From positions 82,912-146,911 of the forward strand of contig JACCGJ010004934.1 of assembly GCA_013407085.1 (NCBI GenBank): a DNA stretch of 64,000 nt, written 5' to 3'. This stretch comes from Atriophallophorus winterbourni (lineage: Eukaryota; Platyhelminthes; Trematoda; Plagiorchiida; Microphallidae). Below the pieces are notes generated by a model. It made no database searches and was not told the origin of the DNA. It saw only the letters and a program-made list of their open reading frames with translations. The position numbers were made by a program, and so were the translations under genes. Positions 43,476 to 54,669 of this stretch are shown here, piece after piece. The stretch's first letter is position 1; each line of letters starts with the position of its first letter.

Positions 43476-44660
43476 ATATAAGCGTAATTTTAGTGCAATC
43501 GTTTAGAGTAGTTTTTGGGTAACGTCTCACATCGGACACAGAAGCTTCGTAAGACCAGGTTGATAGTCAAGACAGGAAACATGATTAAGTAGTAGTCAAC
43601 CCACCATCACTTATTTTACCTTACCGCTAAACAGCCTATAGTACGCCTACAGTGTGTCACGTCTCGTGGGAATAAACAGGATCAGTGGTCAGTATGGAAC
43701 TAAAGATCTACCTTTGATGAGCGGAAGTTTATCGTAGTACAGCATTTGTATTGACAGGTTTCCAATAGACAAATGTTTTTATTCTCACGTCTACTTTTGT
43801 GCCTAACATTCCAACAATAAAAGAGTGACTGCGCAGGATTCTACTTACTTTTTGACCGTAATACATGGATCTATTTCATTTAAATAGTTGAAGAAGGCCT
43901 ACAACTGATCTGCCTGATAATAACAAATATGTCATTAACATAGCGCCACCATAATTTTGGCTTGAATCCTATATTATTAAGGGCTCTTTTCTTGAAATTC
44001 TCCATATACTTGTTTGCATGTACTGGATATATCTGTGGACCCATTGCCAACCCTTATTTGTGTCTATATTATTGCTCATTAAATACGAAGTGTTTCATTC
44101 TTATGCAGATCGATAGGACGTTGATAATTTGCTGGACGCTCAATTTTGTGCGATCTGACAAACTGACATCAGATCTAACGAACTTGGTGTATCGAAGTTG
44201 GTGAACAAACTTTCAATAAAAGCTAACCGTTATTTCATAGTCATCGATTGTTACCGACATTGAGCGTGCTGCAAATTCATATCCGTTATTGATGAACGAG
44301 GCCGTATTACCGACTGAAGGTTTGAACAAATAAACCAGATGTCTAGCTAACTCGTGCGCCAGTGATCGGATACCGTCGACGATAGGTTATACACGAATGC
44401 CTTCTTATGTATTTTAAGTAGGTCGTGGAACCTTTTAGGTAGAGTAGACTTGGGATACGGGTTATACCACAAGCCCTTTTCCAAACTCTACCTAAAGACA
44501 CGCAAATACCTAGAGACTGCCATTTTACTGTTATTCATTACCCTTTTCATTTTACCATTATCTATCCGTTCATAAGGGCACTAGGATAAGCATACCCCAA
44601 CCTTGTCTAAATAGTCGCTTTTGTTCAAAATTACCGTTACTCAAAGCACTAAATTTCTGG
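43476..44660 (-). mobile_element. Penelope-like RT, composite copy A, minus strand
   Basis: Same RT block as at 30.6-31.6 kb and 55.07-55.29 kb: the minus strand around 44110-43940 encodes the GLAMG-P---VLANMYM and WRYVDDI equivalents with some changes. The 3' segment 43620-43830 corresponds to the VYRKPT region. Joined at 43475 to CR1 sequence. Confidence 0.75.
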
Positions 44661-44671
44661 TTGCTAGATGC

Positions 44672-45067
44672 CTACTTGTTAGATTTATCTGATGAACGTT
44701 TCTTATAAAACTGTAATAACTTGTTGAACTTACATTTCTGTCTTTCTCCTATTCGCTCCGTTTGTGTGGCTAAAACCTCCGTGTCTTCTTCATAATTTCT
44801 GCAGAAATCCGCTTTGGAAAATTCAACTCGCAGTTTCGGCATCATTCTCGAGGCTTTTGATCTAGCGGCCAATAGGGTTTCATTGACCCGGTGGATCCTT
44901 TGTTTCAAAAACACTTTTGATGAGCTCGCGACCGCCTTTGTCGATTTGCGAGAATTATCTGGAGGTTTTACCACCAGATCCCCTGATATTACGCCACGCT
45001 GCTTGCAACGAAGGTTGAAGATGCGCTGGTTCACCCATCTGGCTTCAAATTCCGCTGTTCTCACCAA
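44672..45067 (-). pseudogene. Penelope-like element N-terminal frame
   Basis: An open frame of 131 codons directly upstream (minus strand) of the Penelope RT. It reads WVNQRIFNLRCKQRGVISGD, LVVKPPDNSRKS and, near the end, CKFNKLLQFY. PLE polyproteins begin with such a basic region (FL-RC---GV-P--L---P) that ends in K---L-, so I assign it by similarity of pattern and position. No GIY-YIG domain follows the RT. Confidence 0.6.
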
Positions 45068-45799
45068 CTCACTGGCTAATTTTCAAACACGGGGCTTGTA
45101 GGAGTCAGCAATCGATTGGAATATATTTTGCACTCCAATTTCTTTGCATCATGAATACACGATTGGTCCAAAGCATATTCCAATCGGTCCTAGAGAATGA
45201 AATTTAGACGCATCTAGATGGACTGCAATCCAATATAAAACAGAATAAACTCATTAACATCGTCATGAAAGCACGATTGCTACTACCAAAGAACCTATAA
45301 AAAATCCATTATCAACAAACAGGGCAACATTTGCCCAGACAACCACGCAGATGGTGACTAAACGGTACATGTATTACAGGATCAGTGACTGTTCAACGTA
45401 ATGGAAACAAGAAGGGACCCAGCAAAACCGTATCTTAAAAGGCCGATCCAAAAGTGCGGGCATAAACCTTTATGTTATTTTACCTACAATTCACAGGAAA
45501 CGCTGTACGAAGCTAAGCCAAAAATGACTTTTCTGAATGGCATGACCTTTTAGGAATAACGCTGCAATCTGTGGCGGACGTGGAAAACCTACCTTCAAAT
45601 GCTCACCTTCTAAGAAGGGTTACAGCGTTGTATCCATGCGGATCGACTATGGTGGGGGCTAATGTGGTGGAAGCAATCTCAAGAAGAATATAATCCAAAG
45701 GTTTTGTACATGTAGGCGTTCTGGAAGATGCTGCTGACTTACCTTCATCAGAAAAGTCTGAGCACATTCACAAACAGTGGGAAATACCGAGCCGAAACA
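45068..45799. other. Unassigned
   Basis: Broken plus-strand frames contain SVADVENLPSNAHLLRRVTA and STMVGANVVEAISRR (about 45570-45690), which I do not recognise. No repeat partner was noticed in the window. Confidence 0.3.
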
Positions 45800-46060
45800 T
45801 TCGGTATTAAAACGCCATACTTGTGGATGCTTTTGTGATACTGCGGTCTGTCGATAATAAAAAACAATGTCCTAGCACTTTGATATTATTCTGATATTAT
45901 TGAAAACCGAAATGACTAATAGTGAATGGAAAGCTAATGGATGAAACCTACCCTAATACGTCAAGGTGAGCTTGCCCATGAGAATCGATGGAACCAGGCA
46001 AACTGATAGTTCCGACCCACGAACGCCTATTGATGCGGTTCAAACTGAATATCATGCGGT
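45800..46060 (+). repeat. Dispersed repeat of unknown class, copy 1
   Basis: Shares gtggatgctttt, gcggtctgt, gagcttgccca and cccacgaacgcct with 48975-49235, in the same order and orientation, with divergence between. Could be an LTR or a non-coding part of a retroelement. Confidence 0.6.
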
Positions 46061-46559
46061 AGCTCCATAAATCGTGAGATTTCCTACGCTAACTGATTCG
46101 GCCCATTGAAAAGCTATCATGATTTGAACACTACAAACTTTATAAGATTTGTATATACAAAGGCCTTTCGAGCACATTAGCGGAGTTTACCGATATATGC
46201 TCGCACTACTCAACTGACATAATCACCATTATATAAACACGGTATTCTTCCAAATTGACTCTTAACAAAACAATGAAGCTTAATTCCGGTGTCTTTCTTA
46301 TCATGACAGATAACAGACTAACTGATTCTGTGCTGACAACCTTTAACGCTCTAGCCAGTTACTATTCGCGAGTCTTACCCACAAGAATGACTAGTTCCAT
46401 CGGAATATTCAGCACCAATGGTGCCGGAGACTATAAACGATATAAGCATTAATTCTGAAATAATGTTGCTCCACAAATGAAGCTTGAATATCAACAAGTC
46501 CCAGTGGCTGACGCAATTACACCTGCAATCCAGAATTTATGCGGCAGTCAATTGTGCGA

Positions 46560-46815
46560 AACACGTTGTGATTTATGCAACTAGCTATGTCTCACAAGTT
46601 TCTGTGCTTGGTCCGGTGCTCTCTCTGGTCTACCTCAACGTCCATCCCAAACGTGTCACAGCCAAAATGTTTCTATTTGCGAATGATGCTACACTTGAGA
46701 AGCGAGTCAAGTAAAGCTTTTGAGAAGACAAAGCGATTCAGGTCTATTCAACAGCTAGTTAGAGCAAAACAAGCTTTCAATCAGCTACTGAAATTGAAAC
46801 ATTTGGCAAATAGAT
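46560..46815 (+). mobile_element. CR1/jockey-like RT catalytic fragment, plus strand
   Basis: Reads YVSQVSVLGPVLSLVYLNVH with PKRVTAKMFLFANDATL, the VPQGSVLGPLLFLVYLND-P...FADD block with FADD changed to FAND. Cut shortly after. Confidence 0.78.
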
Positions 46816-46861
46816 AAAGATATCATATTCCCACACAAACTTGGATCTCAACGATACAAAT

Positions 46862-47200
46862 TCAAATTAATTCAGAGTTTTAATGGTCCAAAAAAGCAAA
46901 TACTTTGAGTAACCATATAATTAATATATAGTGAATGCATAAAAACAGCAAAAATTTTTTATCAATATGGAAAGTCAGCTTGTGTATTCAGGTGCGAGTT
47001 TGGATTTGGTCAAGTTCTGCCTTGAATATGACCAGGCTTGATGCACAAATGATATGTGGTGGCAAAGAGTTCCATGTAAATCGAACGTTCACAGCAAAGA
47101 ACAACCTTAGACAATTGGATATAGAGTGTGGCATAATAAACTCGTAGCCCTGCTATCTGCTACCACGTGATTTTTGTCGATAAAACAGGTGTTGAAGTTG
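46862..47200 (-). mobile_element. CR1-like LINE 3' end, minus strand
   Basis: The reverse complement ends with ggttactcaaagta, ggaccattaaaact, the tail shared with the plus-strand insertion ending at 51979. The coding part (47147-46935 on the minus strand) is the C-terminal region, parallel to 51680-51850 in the other copy. Confidence 0.75.
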
Positions 47201-47657
47201 GTGGTCCACAAGTCGTGTTTCCTTAGTGTGAGATCAAAACAACGGTCACCACGACTATTTTACTTTCGTTTCCACGCGAACCTTGCCAATTTCATCTATC
47301 AACCGTTAATCGATCAATGCACGCCTAAGTGTTTCCTTGGAAGCTATCAAAGCCCACATTCAGCGATCAGAGGACCTTGACCTCAACTGCTATCGGATGT
47401 CAGGACCTAAGAAAACTACGCGTGATTAGTGTTGAATTTGCAAAAAGGGGGTAAGTGTGAAATCGAAGGTAGTCATGTCTTATACGTTCTCCATTATGAT
47501 ACACACTAATTGTGATAAATTTTTGACTAAAGAGGCAGTTGTCTTTATGTATAATGCTGAAATTACAGGTGTTTGTTATGTGTTCAGCGTCTGTAGAACA
47601 AAGGCGTTAAACGGCGCCAAGTCCAATGTATCACAATCAGAAACCTAGAAAATCGAA
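47201..47657. other. Unassigned
   Basis: No recognised coding or repeat. Confidence 0.25.
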
Positions 47658-48012
47658 TCATACACGTAGATACCTGTTCCCATAATTTCGAGGAAACATT
47701 GAATCCGATTCTAAAAGCAGCCCACCTAAACCCAACGCTACATTACGTACCTCACAAGATGCTTCGATATGTAAAGAGAATTTGTTTAATAGATCATCAA
47801 ATTGTGTCTCCTCGCTATCTCTCTCTGATTGAGAAACTATTCTGTAATTTACCGTTCGCTCAGTGACACCGAATTCATTGGAAACGTCTTGCGCATCACA
47901 GGCTTCACGCATCAATCAGCTCGATAACTACAAAGAAATTTCGATCTCCTTTGTATTCACAGTCTCGAACGGTTACAAGTTTAACAGCGGAACCCGTTCC
48001 TAATGATATGAT
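47658..48012 (-). pseudogene. Exon-like block, most complete copy
   Basis: On the minus strand an acceptor-like catatcattag ends at about 48002. From there the reading is open to 47658: GSAVKLVTVRDCEYKGDRNF, FVVIELMREACDAQDV, TERTVNYRIVSQSERDSEET, FDDLLNKFSLHIEAS, followed by a possible donor (gaggtacgt). The stretch VTVRDCEYKGDRNFFVVIE has the look of a Calx-beta strand as in sodium/calcium exchangers, but the similarity is short and I would not name it. Three other copies (40.4, 52.27, 57.74 kb) lack the middle 100 bp. It is either a gene exon multiplied with the repeats or part of an unrecognised element. Confidence 0.45.
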
Positions 48013-48179
48013 TATTTTTTACCAATCCTCAAGCTGTCAGAACATTTTGTACTGATAACGTTTTATAAATTTCAGAAATTTAACCTTTCGAACCTACGTT
48101 TACTCATGAGTAACAAGTTATCGACATAATTGTTTAAATTATCCTGGACGGTGCCACGAAATAAGCTAAACTTGGACAA

Positions 48180-48600
48180 TCAATGTTATGAAACGAGGAT
48201 GTTTCCTAGAGACTTTATGCAGTGGCTTTGCTAGGAATTTATGTTGCAGACGGAAATTGTGAACTATGTGCATAGTATCAAAAGGCGTTTTCTTATATCA
48301 TTTTTTCTACCAACTGTAAAACTTCCTAGACAATTTGCCCAAGACTCGTAATCTGCACTCTCACAAACATTCACTCAATTAGCATATACACTTTTCATTA
48401 GCATGGTTTTGGTGACTGTTGTGAGATTATCTCACATAACAGCATGTGCGAGACTGCATTGAGGGCTGTATGTCAAAAACCATCAATGTCACCAGCAGCC
48501 TCCATTAGGTTTCAGTGCCCAGGCCTATAATTTTCTTGTTATACATGACGTTTCCCAAAGTATTACCATGCGAAATTTTACGTTTTGCTAATGCCAGAAA
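48180..48600 (-). mobile_element. RTE-like endonuclease fragment, composite copy B
   Basis: Parallel to 40645-41030, with the same decayed reading and an uninterrupted gtggac.atcaa target site (here ttggacaatcaa). Confidence 0.7.
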
Positions 48601-48620
48601 AATAATGAAGGAAATCTGAT

Positions 48621-48970
48621 CCACTGAATATTGTTCAATGTTGAAAGAGGATTTGGTCTCAACATAATCTGATACCTTTCAACAAAAGTAAATGTAAAAT
48701 GTTGCAACTTGGCCGGTAATACGAGCACACATATAATTTCATTGGTATCTGGATTACTAATAATCTGAACCCAAATAGCCATGGCCAGAAAGTCTTCAAC
48801 AGGGCATGTTATATTCTGGGAATCCTGAGGAGAATAGTTGGATGGTTCTCCCAAAAAGGCATCCACGCATTACTGAATTAATTACTGAATCACTTATTTA
48901 CATCCATCAAACTAAAGACTACATGATCCGACCGTGGCTGTGAAGAGCCATTGGATTGCTAGATAGAAAT
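48621..48970 (+). mobile_element. CR1-like ORF2 thumb, composite copy B (internal deletions)
   Basis: Same as 41090-41400 but missing the segments around DYQYL and KHTNLTW. Copy B stops after gctagataga at 48969 and joins a different repeat. Confidence 0.72.
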
Positions 48971-48974
48971 ACTT

Positions 48975-49235
48975 GGACGTTGTATTAAAAATTCCTGTTT
49001 GTGGATGCTTTTACGATACCGCGGTCTGTTAACTATAACGGTCAAGGACCTAGTCCTTTATAGCTCACCGTCTTAACAACAAAATGACCGATGGTATAAA
49101 TTTTCAATGGTAAGCTAAAAGCAGAAACCCGACCCATAAGATCCATTTGAGCTTGCCCAGGATAATAGTCGGAAATAAGCCATCGGATAGGACAAACCCA
49201 CGAACGCCTAGTGATTCGGTTCAAACTAAATAGAT
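48975..49235 (+). repeat. Dispersed repeat of unknown class, copy 2
   Basis: See 45800-46060. Here it directly follows the truncated end of composite copy B. Confidence 0.6.
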
Positions 49236-49705
49236 ACAAACATGGTATTTTTCCGTCTAGAATGGTGAAAAAATCACTAAGACCTCGCCAGAAACCGCAA
49301 ATGCTCTCGCAATTAATTGCACTTCAGCTGTCCGTGACAACGTTTCAGCAGAAGGTCATGAGTATTCATGCGACTCAGCAATCGAAACATTCGGAGAAAG
49401 TTTGATAATTCCAGGAACGCGGAAATACCTTATTACTTTACGTCACGAGTTCCCATATTGATTGCCGGCGCCATTTTTTTTGTAATCCTGACACCAACAT
49501 GTGGTGGACTCTAATTGCCTGGCTGCGTTCAAGACGAAATTGCAATTATACCTATTCAAAATAACATCGTGAGTCGTACATTTGTTATTCTTTATTACTT
49601 TTATACTATTATCATTTTCAGATTTTTATTCATACCGTAATCCTGTGGTGTTGTGAAGTATTAAAATTTTAAAACTAAATCCTTGAATTCTTAAATGCTT
49701 GAATG
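49236..49705. other. Unassigned
   Basis: No recognised coding. AT-rich. Confidence 0.25.
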
Positions 49706-49800
49706 CTTGGAACATCTTGCCCGAAGCAATCACACTCTCGGAATCTGTTGAGGTTTTCGCTCCTAAACTGGATGAGTATAAGGCAAAATATGTGGTGTGA
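49706..49800 (+). mobile_element. CR1-like LINE C-terminal fragment, plus strand
   Basis: Reads AWNILPEAITLSESVEVFA and PKLDEYKAKYVV before a stop at 49798, the WN-LP--V--S-SV--F---LD-Y end of ORF2. It resembles the minus-strand copy at 8.7-8.8 kb. Confidence 0.65.
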
Positions 49801-50749
49801 CTGTCCCTGTTGATTTTAGAGAGATTTTGTTAATTTACTTCATATACCTGTCATCCTATGGTTATTATTAAGCGTACTGCTCTTCCTACTGAAATTCCAG
49901 TTTAGGTGGCATTTCGCACAAAAACAACGAGAACAACGGTTTTTGCAATCACAACATTATTGCGTGCAGATTTGCACCTCGCTATTGAATGAACCACAGT
50001 TTCTCACACGTACACTAAAAAAATTCGTATCGACCTCCGTTTACGCTCTTCAATGCGTTCAGCACCAGAAAGTTATTAGCGCCGCCGGTGAAAAATTTCA
50101 ATCAAACTTTGTGAAAACCTTTGGGAACTCATAAGTGATTGTGTAGACGGGAGTTCTCGCCAGCGAGCAATAATGATATTATGATCAATATTTACGCCAC
50201 AATGCACATTGATATCCTTTATGGTCAAAGGATTTATTGATAAGAAATAATCGCAATTTTGTACAGACGCGTATAAACCCTTCTACATATCTGCGATTTA
50301 ACTTTCAAAAATACCCATGCTACATAATTTTGCATTCGTTATTCATGAACACTAACCCTGGCCATACCTGTGTCCCAAACACTTATCCTTGTATGTTGCC
50401 TTTTATCCTACCGGTACAGAAGAAGAAGAATGACTTCATTCGTGTTCACGAATTTTCAGCAATATAAAAACAACACTAACTCTCGCAATAGCTCATTCCA
50501 AAACTAAATCTGATTCCATAATAATAAACATATGACAGCGAAAATTATTTTGTCTTCTTCTTTTTGATACAAACTGAGTTAGCAATTCCAGTGTGAGCTT
50601 CTTCACTGAAACGATGGATTCACCAAAACAGTGAGTCTCGGGGGAGACAACAAGAACGGCTTACCACTCTGATTGCAAGTTCTTGCGGCAAGGCGCAGCA
50701 ACTTGCTTTTACGTAGGTTGAATGTCATATTATTCATAGCTGTGCAACC

Positions 50750-51400
50750 TGCATGTTTTCAAAATCAGTTTGGAGTTTCGATATTTGTACATGTGATGCT
50801 GATTGACTTTCGAATCGTGTGTTGGCGAAAGGTTGAATAAGTCGACGTGTACAATGATGAATGTGTAGATATACTGGTCTGCAACACAGCTCAGTAGAAC
50901 CAGCGATAGGTGTTCAGTCTAGTTGCTTGGGTCTAATTGAGCCATCAGGATGCATTTAACCGTCTGTGCATCCGTTCAGTGATCCCGTTTGCTGCTAGGT
51001 GATAAGCTGTCGTCCGGATTCGCTTTGTTCCGAGCAGCCTTGTGAGGTCATGGAAGAGCTTCTATTCAAATTGCAAACGCGGTGTGTCGTCACAATTTCT
51101 GGTGTGTCGTAATTATCAATCCATGTCCGACAAATAATTTTCGCTATCGTTTCTGAATTGATGTCCTGGATGGGTACAGCTACCGACTAATGCAGCGGTC
51201 AGACGATGTCGATAGGAACATGGCTGAAACGCGTGCAATTGTCGTCGTATGTTCCAATTGTGCTCCGTATGTGGCGTTTAACTTTGGATTTTTGACAAGG
51301 GACCCAGGCTCTGGCAATCTCCCGCACTCCCGTTTTTATTCCAGGCCATACGAAGCGTTCTGTGATTAGACGTTGCGTATCCCAAAAGCTGCGCATTCTG
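50750..51400 (-). pseudogene. Ty3/Gypsy integrase, unit C
   Basis: Minus strand from 51396: FWDTQRLITERFVWPGIKTG, REIARAWVPCQKSKVKRHIR (H2C2 zinc-binding side with CX2C reduced to one Cys), CTRFSHVPIDIV (first catalytic Asp in HVPIDIV). Then AVPIQDINSETIAKIICRTW, TPEIVTTHRV (second Asp, as in VTTDRG, changed to His) and further decayed text to about 50750. About 50 bp coding the P-LP----YLLTYVDR strand are missing compared with unit D. Confidence 0.88.
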
Positions 51401-51563
51401 GATTTGGTTGCCTAACGGTACGTCCTATCGAGTGGAGATATGTTTTAGTCAACCATGGTGTCCCAGCTTGCGCGGTGTAGTCACGGCTGAGTGTTTTAAT
51501 GTGCAGAGTAACTTCAGCAAGCATTAAGTTGGGAATCGCTTTAAAATTCGCCAGAGTTAGCCG
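51400..51563 (-). mobile_element. CR1-like ORF2 C-terminal piece, unit C
   Basis: Minus strand: LMLAEVTLHIKTLSRDYTAQ and AGTPWLTKTYLHSIGRTVRQ, parallel to 39823-40100. It joins the Gypsy integrase at about 51400, as in unit D. Confidence 0.65.
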
Positions 51564-51979
51564 TACCGTCGTCTCAGGGGTGACTTGATCCTGCTTTTCA
51601 ATATTCTGCATACAGTGGATCACCCACTCGAACACCTGTTTCATCGGCAAGAAGCACGTGGTAGCAGATCGCATGGATACAAGTTAATTATTCCACACTC
51701 CAGATCAAATTGTCGAAGGTTTTTCTTTGCTGTCAGAGTCTGTTTTCTATGGAACTCACTGCCCCCACATATCATTTGCGCAACAAGCCTGAACATGTTC
51801 AAGGCTGAACTTGACAAGTTTATGTTGACTAAACCCAACCTTGCACCTGAATACACGTGCTGACCTTCCTTGTGTATAAAACATTTGTGTTGTTTTTATG
51901 AATTCCCTATATTTTTAATCTGTGGTTACTAAAAAGTATTTACTTTTTGGACCATTGAAACTTTGAATAACTTTGAATG
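51564..51979 (+). mobile_element. Young 5'-truncated CR1-like insertion
   Basis: Inserted after tagccg and before tgcttggtt. Units A (40070) and D (57420) have uninterrupted sequence here, so they are empty sites. The insert is open from its first codon: YRRLRGDLILLFNILHT, VRVCFLWNSLPPHIICATSL and AELDKFMLTKPNLAPEYTC, stop at 51861-51863. The 3' UTR ends with ggaccattgaaactttgaa and a second tttgaa. Relative to the empty site about 11 bp of target (agtgtatagca) are lost and no target duplication is seen. Confidence 0.9.
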
Positions 51980-52219
51980 CTTGGTTAACGGCACAAGCAT
52001 ACTATATTTATGATTTTTACACATCCAGATACTTTGATATTTCTCTAATGTACCTCATTCAACCCTTTTATTGCCCGGAAGTATGAAAAATGTAACCTGT
52101 AACATTATACGCTTTTCATATTCACCCAGCACAAGGAACCGCTTACATGTTTTTCTTACGTAATCAAACATTGTTTCTCAATTTCGGTGAGTAACATTTA
52201 AAAAGAATTGAACGAAGTT

Positions 52220-52335
52220 GTTTGTTCAGTAGATCATCAAAATGTGTCGCCTCGCTATCACTCTCTCTGATTGATAAAGTATTCTCCGATGTTTTCCAGT
52301 CTCGAACGTTTACAATCTTGAAAGCGAAAAGCGTT
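52220..52335 (-). pseudogene. Exon-like block, unit C
   Basis: Reads RIVYQSERDSEATHFDDLLN on the minus strand with the same internal deletion as in copies A and D. Confidence 0.45.
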
Positions 52336-52509
52336 TTTAATGATGTGATTATTTTTATTAATGCTCAAGCTGACAGAAAATTTTGCGCTGATGACGTTTT
52401 ATAAATTTCAGGAATTCAATATATCAAACATACGTTTACTCATGAGTAACAAGTTATCTGCATAATTGTTTAAATTATCCTGGACACGGTGCCACGAAAT
52501 AAGCTAAAC

Positions 52510-52694
52510 GTGGACGATCAACAAGTTTATACTTGCATGCCAACTGTTATATAGGGTTCGTACAACGAATTACGTTGTTGAGACACAGAATCACAAAATG
52601 ATTCTTGGTCAAGCACTCGAGGCGCATATGGATGACCAAAGAAATGTGTTGTAAGGGATGGGGATGTGAGCAACACATTAATGTGGACGATCAA
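52510..52694. mobile_element. Satellite-derived 161-bp insert with 12-bp target duplication, unit C
   Basis: The target gtggacgatcaa occurs at 52510-52521 and again at 52683-52694; copies A and B have it once. The 161 bp between correspond to about 130 bp of the 242-bp satellite at 63.3-64.0 kb (from caaggtt to aatgtgttg), followed by about 29 bp that are the reverse complement of the overlapping satellite segment (taatgtgttgctcacatcc). The insert therefore ends in a fold-back. Confidence 0.88.
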
Positions 52695-53110
52695 TGTTAT
52701 GAAACGAGGATGTTTCCAAGAGACGTTTTGCAGTGGCTTTGCTAGAAATTTATGTTACAGGCGGAAATTGTGAACTATGTGCATAGTATCAAAAATGCGT
52801 TTTCTTATATCATTTATTCTACCAACTGTGAAACTTCCTAGACAATTTGGCCAAGACTCGTAATCTGCACTCTCACAAACATTCACTCAATTAGGGCATA
52901 CACTTTTCATTAGCATGGGTTTGTTGACTGTTTGAGATTATCTCACATAACAGCATGTGCGAGACTGCATTGAGGGCTGAATGTCAAAAACCATCAATGT
53001 CACCATCGGCCTCCATCAAGTTTCAGTGCCCTGGCCTATGCTTTTCTTGTTATGCATGATGTTTCCCAAGTATTACCATGCAAGATGGTACGTTTTGCTA
53101 ATGCCCGAAA
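52695..53110 (-). mobile_element. RTE-like endonuclease fragment, unit C
   Basis: Parallel to 40657-41030. The satellite-derived insert sits at its right-strand edge. Confidence 0.7.
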
Positions 53111-53129
53111 ATTAATGAAGGAATTCTGA

Positions 53130-53690
53130 TCCACTGAATATTGTTCAATGTTGAAAGAGGATTTGGATTATCAGTATCTCTTGTCTCAACATAATCTGAT
53201 ACCTTTCAACAAACGTAAATGTAAAATGTTGCAACTTCGCCGGCAATACGAGCACACATATAATTTTAAACATACAAACCTCACTTGGAGAACCACTAAG
53301 AAAGATCTTTGCATCTGGATTAATAATAATATGAAGCCAAATAGCCATTGCCAGAAAGTCTTCAGCAGGGCATGTGGTATCTCGGGAATGCTGAGGGGAA
53401 TAGTTGGATGGTTCTCCCAAAAAGGCATCCACGCATTACTGAATTAATTACTAAATTACTTATTTACATCCATCCAACGTTAGAGTACATGATCCCACCG
53501 TGGCTATGAAAAGCCATTGGATTGCTAGATAGAATGAACCACCGAGACATGAAGCTAGTTGAAGGGATGCAGCACATCCCATATCAAGAGCGAATGGCCA
53601 TGCTGGGATTGGCTGATTTCAATCAAGCCGTAATGAGGCGACAGCTCTCCACAATTCGTTCTTCTTTTTCCGTCGATTAGTAGGAGGAAC
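53130..53690 (+). mobile_element. CR1-like ORF2 thumb and C-terminus, unit C
   Basis: Reads LKEDLDYQYLLSQHNLIPFN, KRKCKMLQLRRQYEHTYNF, KKDLCIWINNNMKPNSHCQK and RACGISGMLRGIVGWFSQKG in one frame of 99 codons, then HRDMKLVEGMQHIPYQERM after 53540. Confidence 0.83.
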
Positions 53691-54189
53691 CACGATTCTA
53701 ACATACAAAATGTATTCGATATATCCAATCATTTCATACAAGGATGATCAGAATAATGTACGAGAATACACTACTATTGAACTGTAAAATGTAATTGTAT
53801 ACTGTCCGTGTTTGTTTAACTTGGAACACTCCAACATCTACCGTTACACATTCAATTTAGACCGAAATGTGCTGCACCAGTAGTCAATTAAACTAAATAT
53901 CTTTCAACATTCGCAAGTGAAGAAGTTTGCAATTTGGGAACCCATTTCCGTTCTCATAAGAACTTTGCAGTCACACGATTGAGTGGTACATATCATGGAA
54001 ATATCTTGGCATCTGGATGACCGGCTACTTGAAAAACAGTCAGTCGTGAATTTAGAATGATTAAGGCCATTGAATTATTTCTTGTTCGAGTAAGGAGCAT
54101 GGGATTAAGTAGATTTTGAACAGGATGAATTTCGGGGCGGGCTGAAAAATTCGCGTATAAATCGGGTGACGAAATATTCCTACAACTCG

Positions 54190-54660
54190 TCACTTTCCGT
54201 CAACCACAAACAACACAACACAGGCAACCCCGCACGTATCGATTTTTGTGCTCTGATTTGTACATTTGGTTGGCCCAGTTAACATGACGCGATCTGATGT
54301 TTGCGAAACATGCGTCGTCTGCATAAAAGTCGTCAGTGGTAAGGTTAAATCAGGCCAATCGTCAAGGGTAGGTAGAAGGTTAGTAAGGCAGGAGTATCCT
54401 TTTCTAAAACTGTGTTGCGCTTCCGGAAATAGCTTATTTTCTTCAAGGTATTTGCTCACTTTGTTCGCCACTATCCTTTCCATAACCTTGCACACGGCGG
54501 ACAACAGGGTAACAGGCTTGTAATTTGCGGGCTGTGAAATCCGGGAGATTATATCGGATTTCCATTCCGTCTGTTTGACCAGCGATTAGCAGAATAACTG
54601 AGTCAGAATTCCGCATAGAAATTGTGCAAAATGCTTGAGTATATTGGTCGTAATTTAATC
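54190..54660 (-). mobile_element. CR1-like RT fingers, unit C, with deletion fusion
   Basis: Minus strand: SAVCKVMERIVANKVSKYLE, AQHSFRKGYSCLTNLLPTLD then DWP joins DLTLPLTT, the antisense of the ORF1-like piece. In unit D about 105 bp lie between these two parts, so the 104-codon frame here results from a deletion and is not a real fusion protein. Confidence 0.8.
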
Positions 54661-54669
54661 ATAACCAGA

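Noticed and set aside
54190..54504. 104-codon fusion of CR1 RT with a novel domain
   Set aside because: Comparison with unit D shows that the fusion is produced by a 105-bp deletion joining RT to the antisense of another piece.
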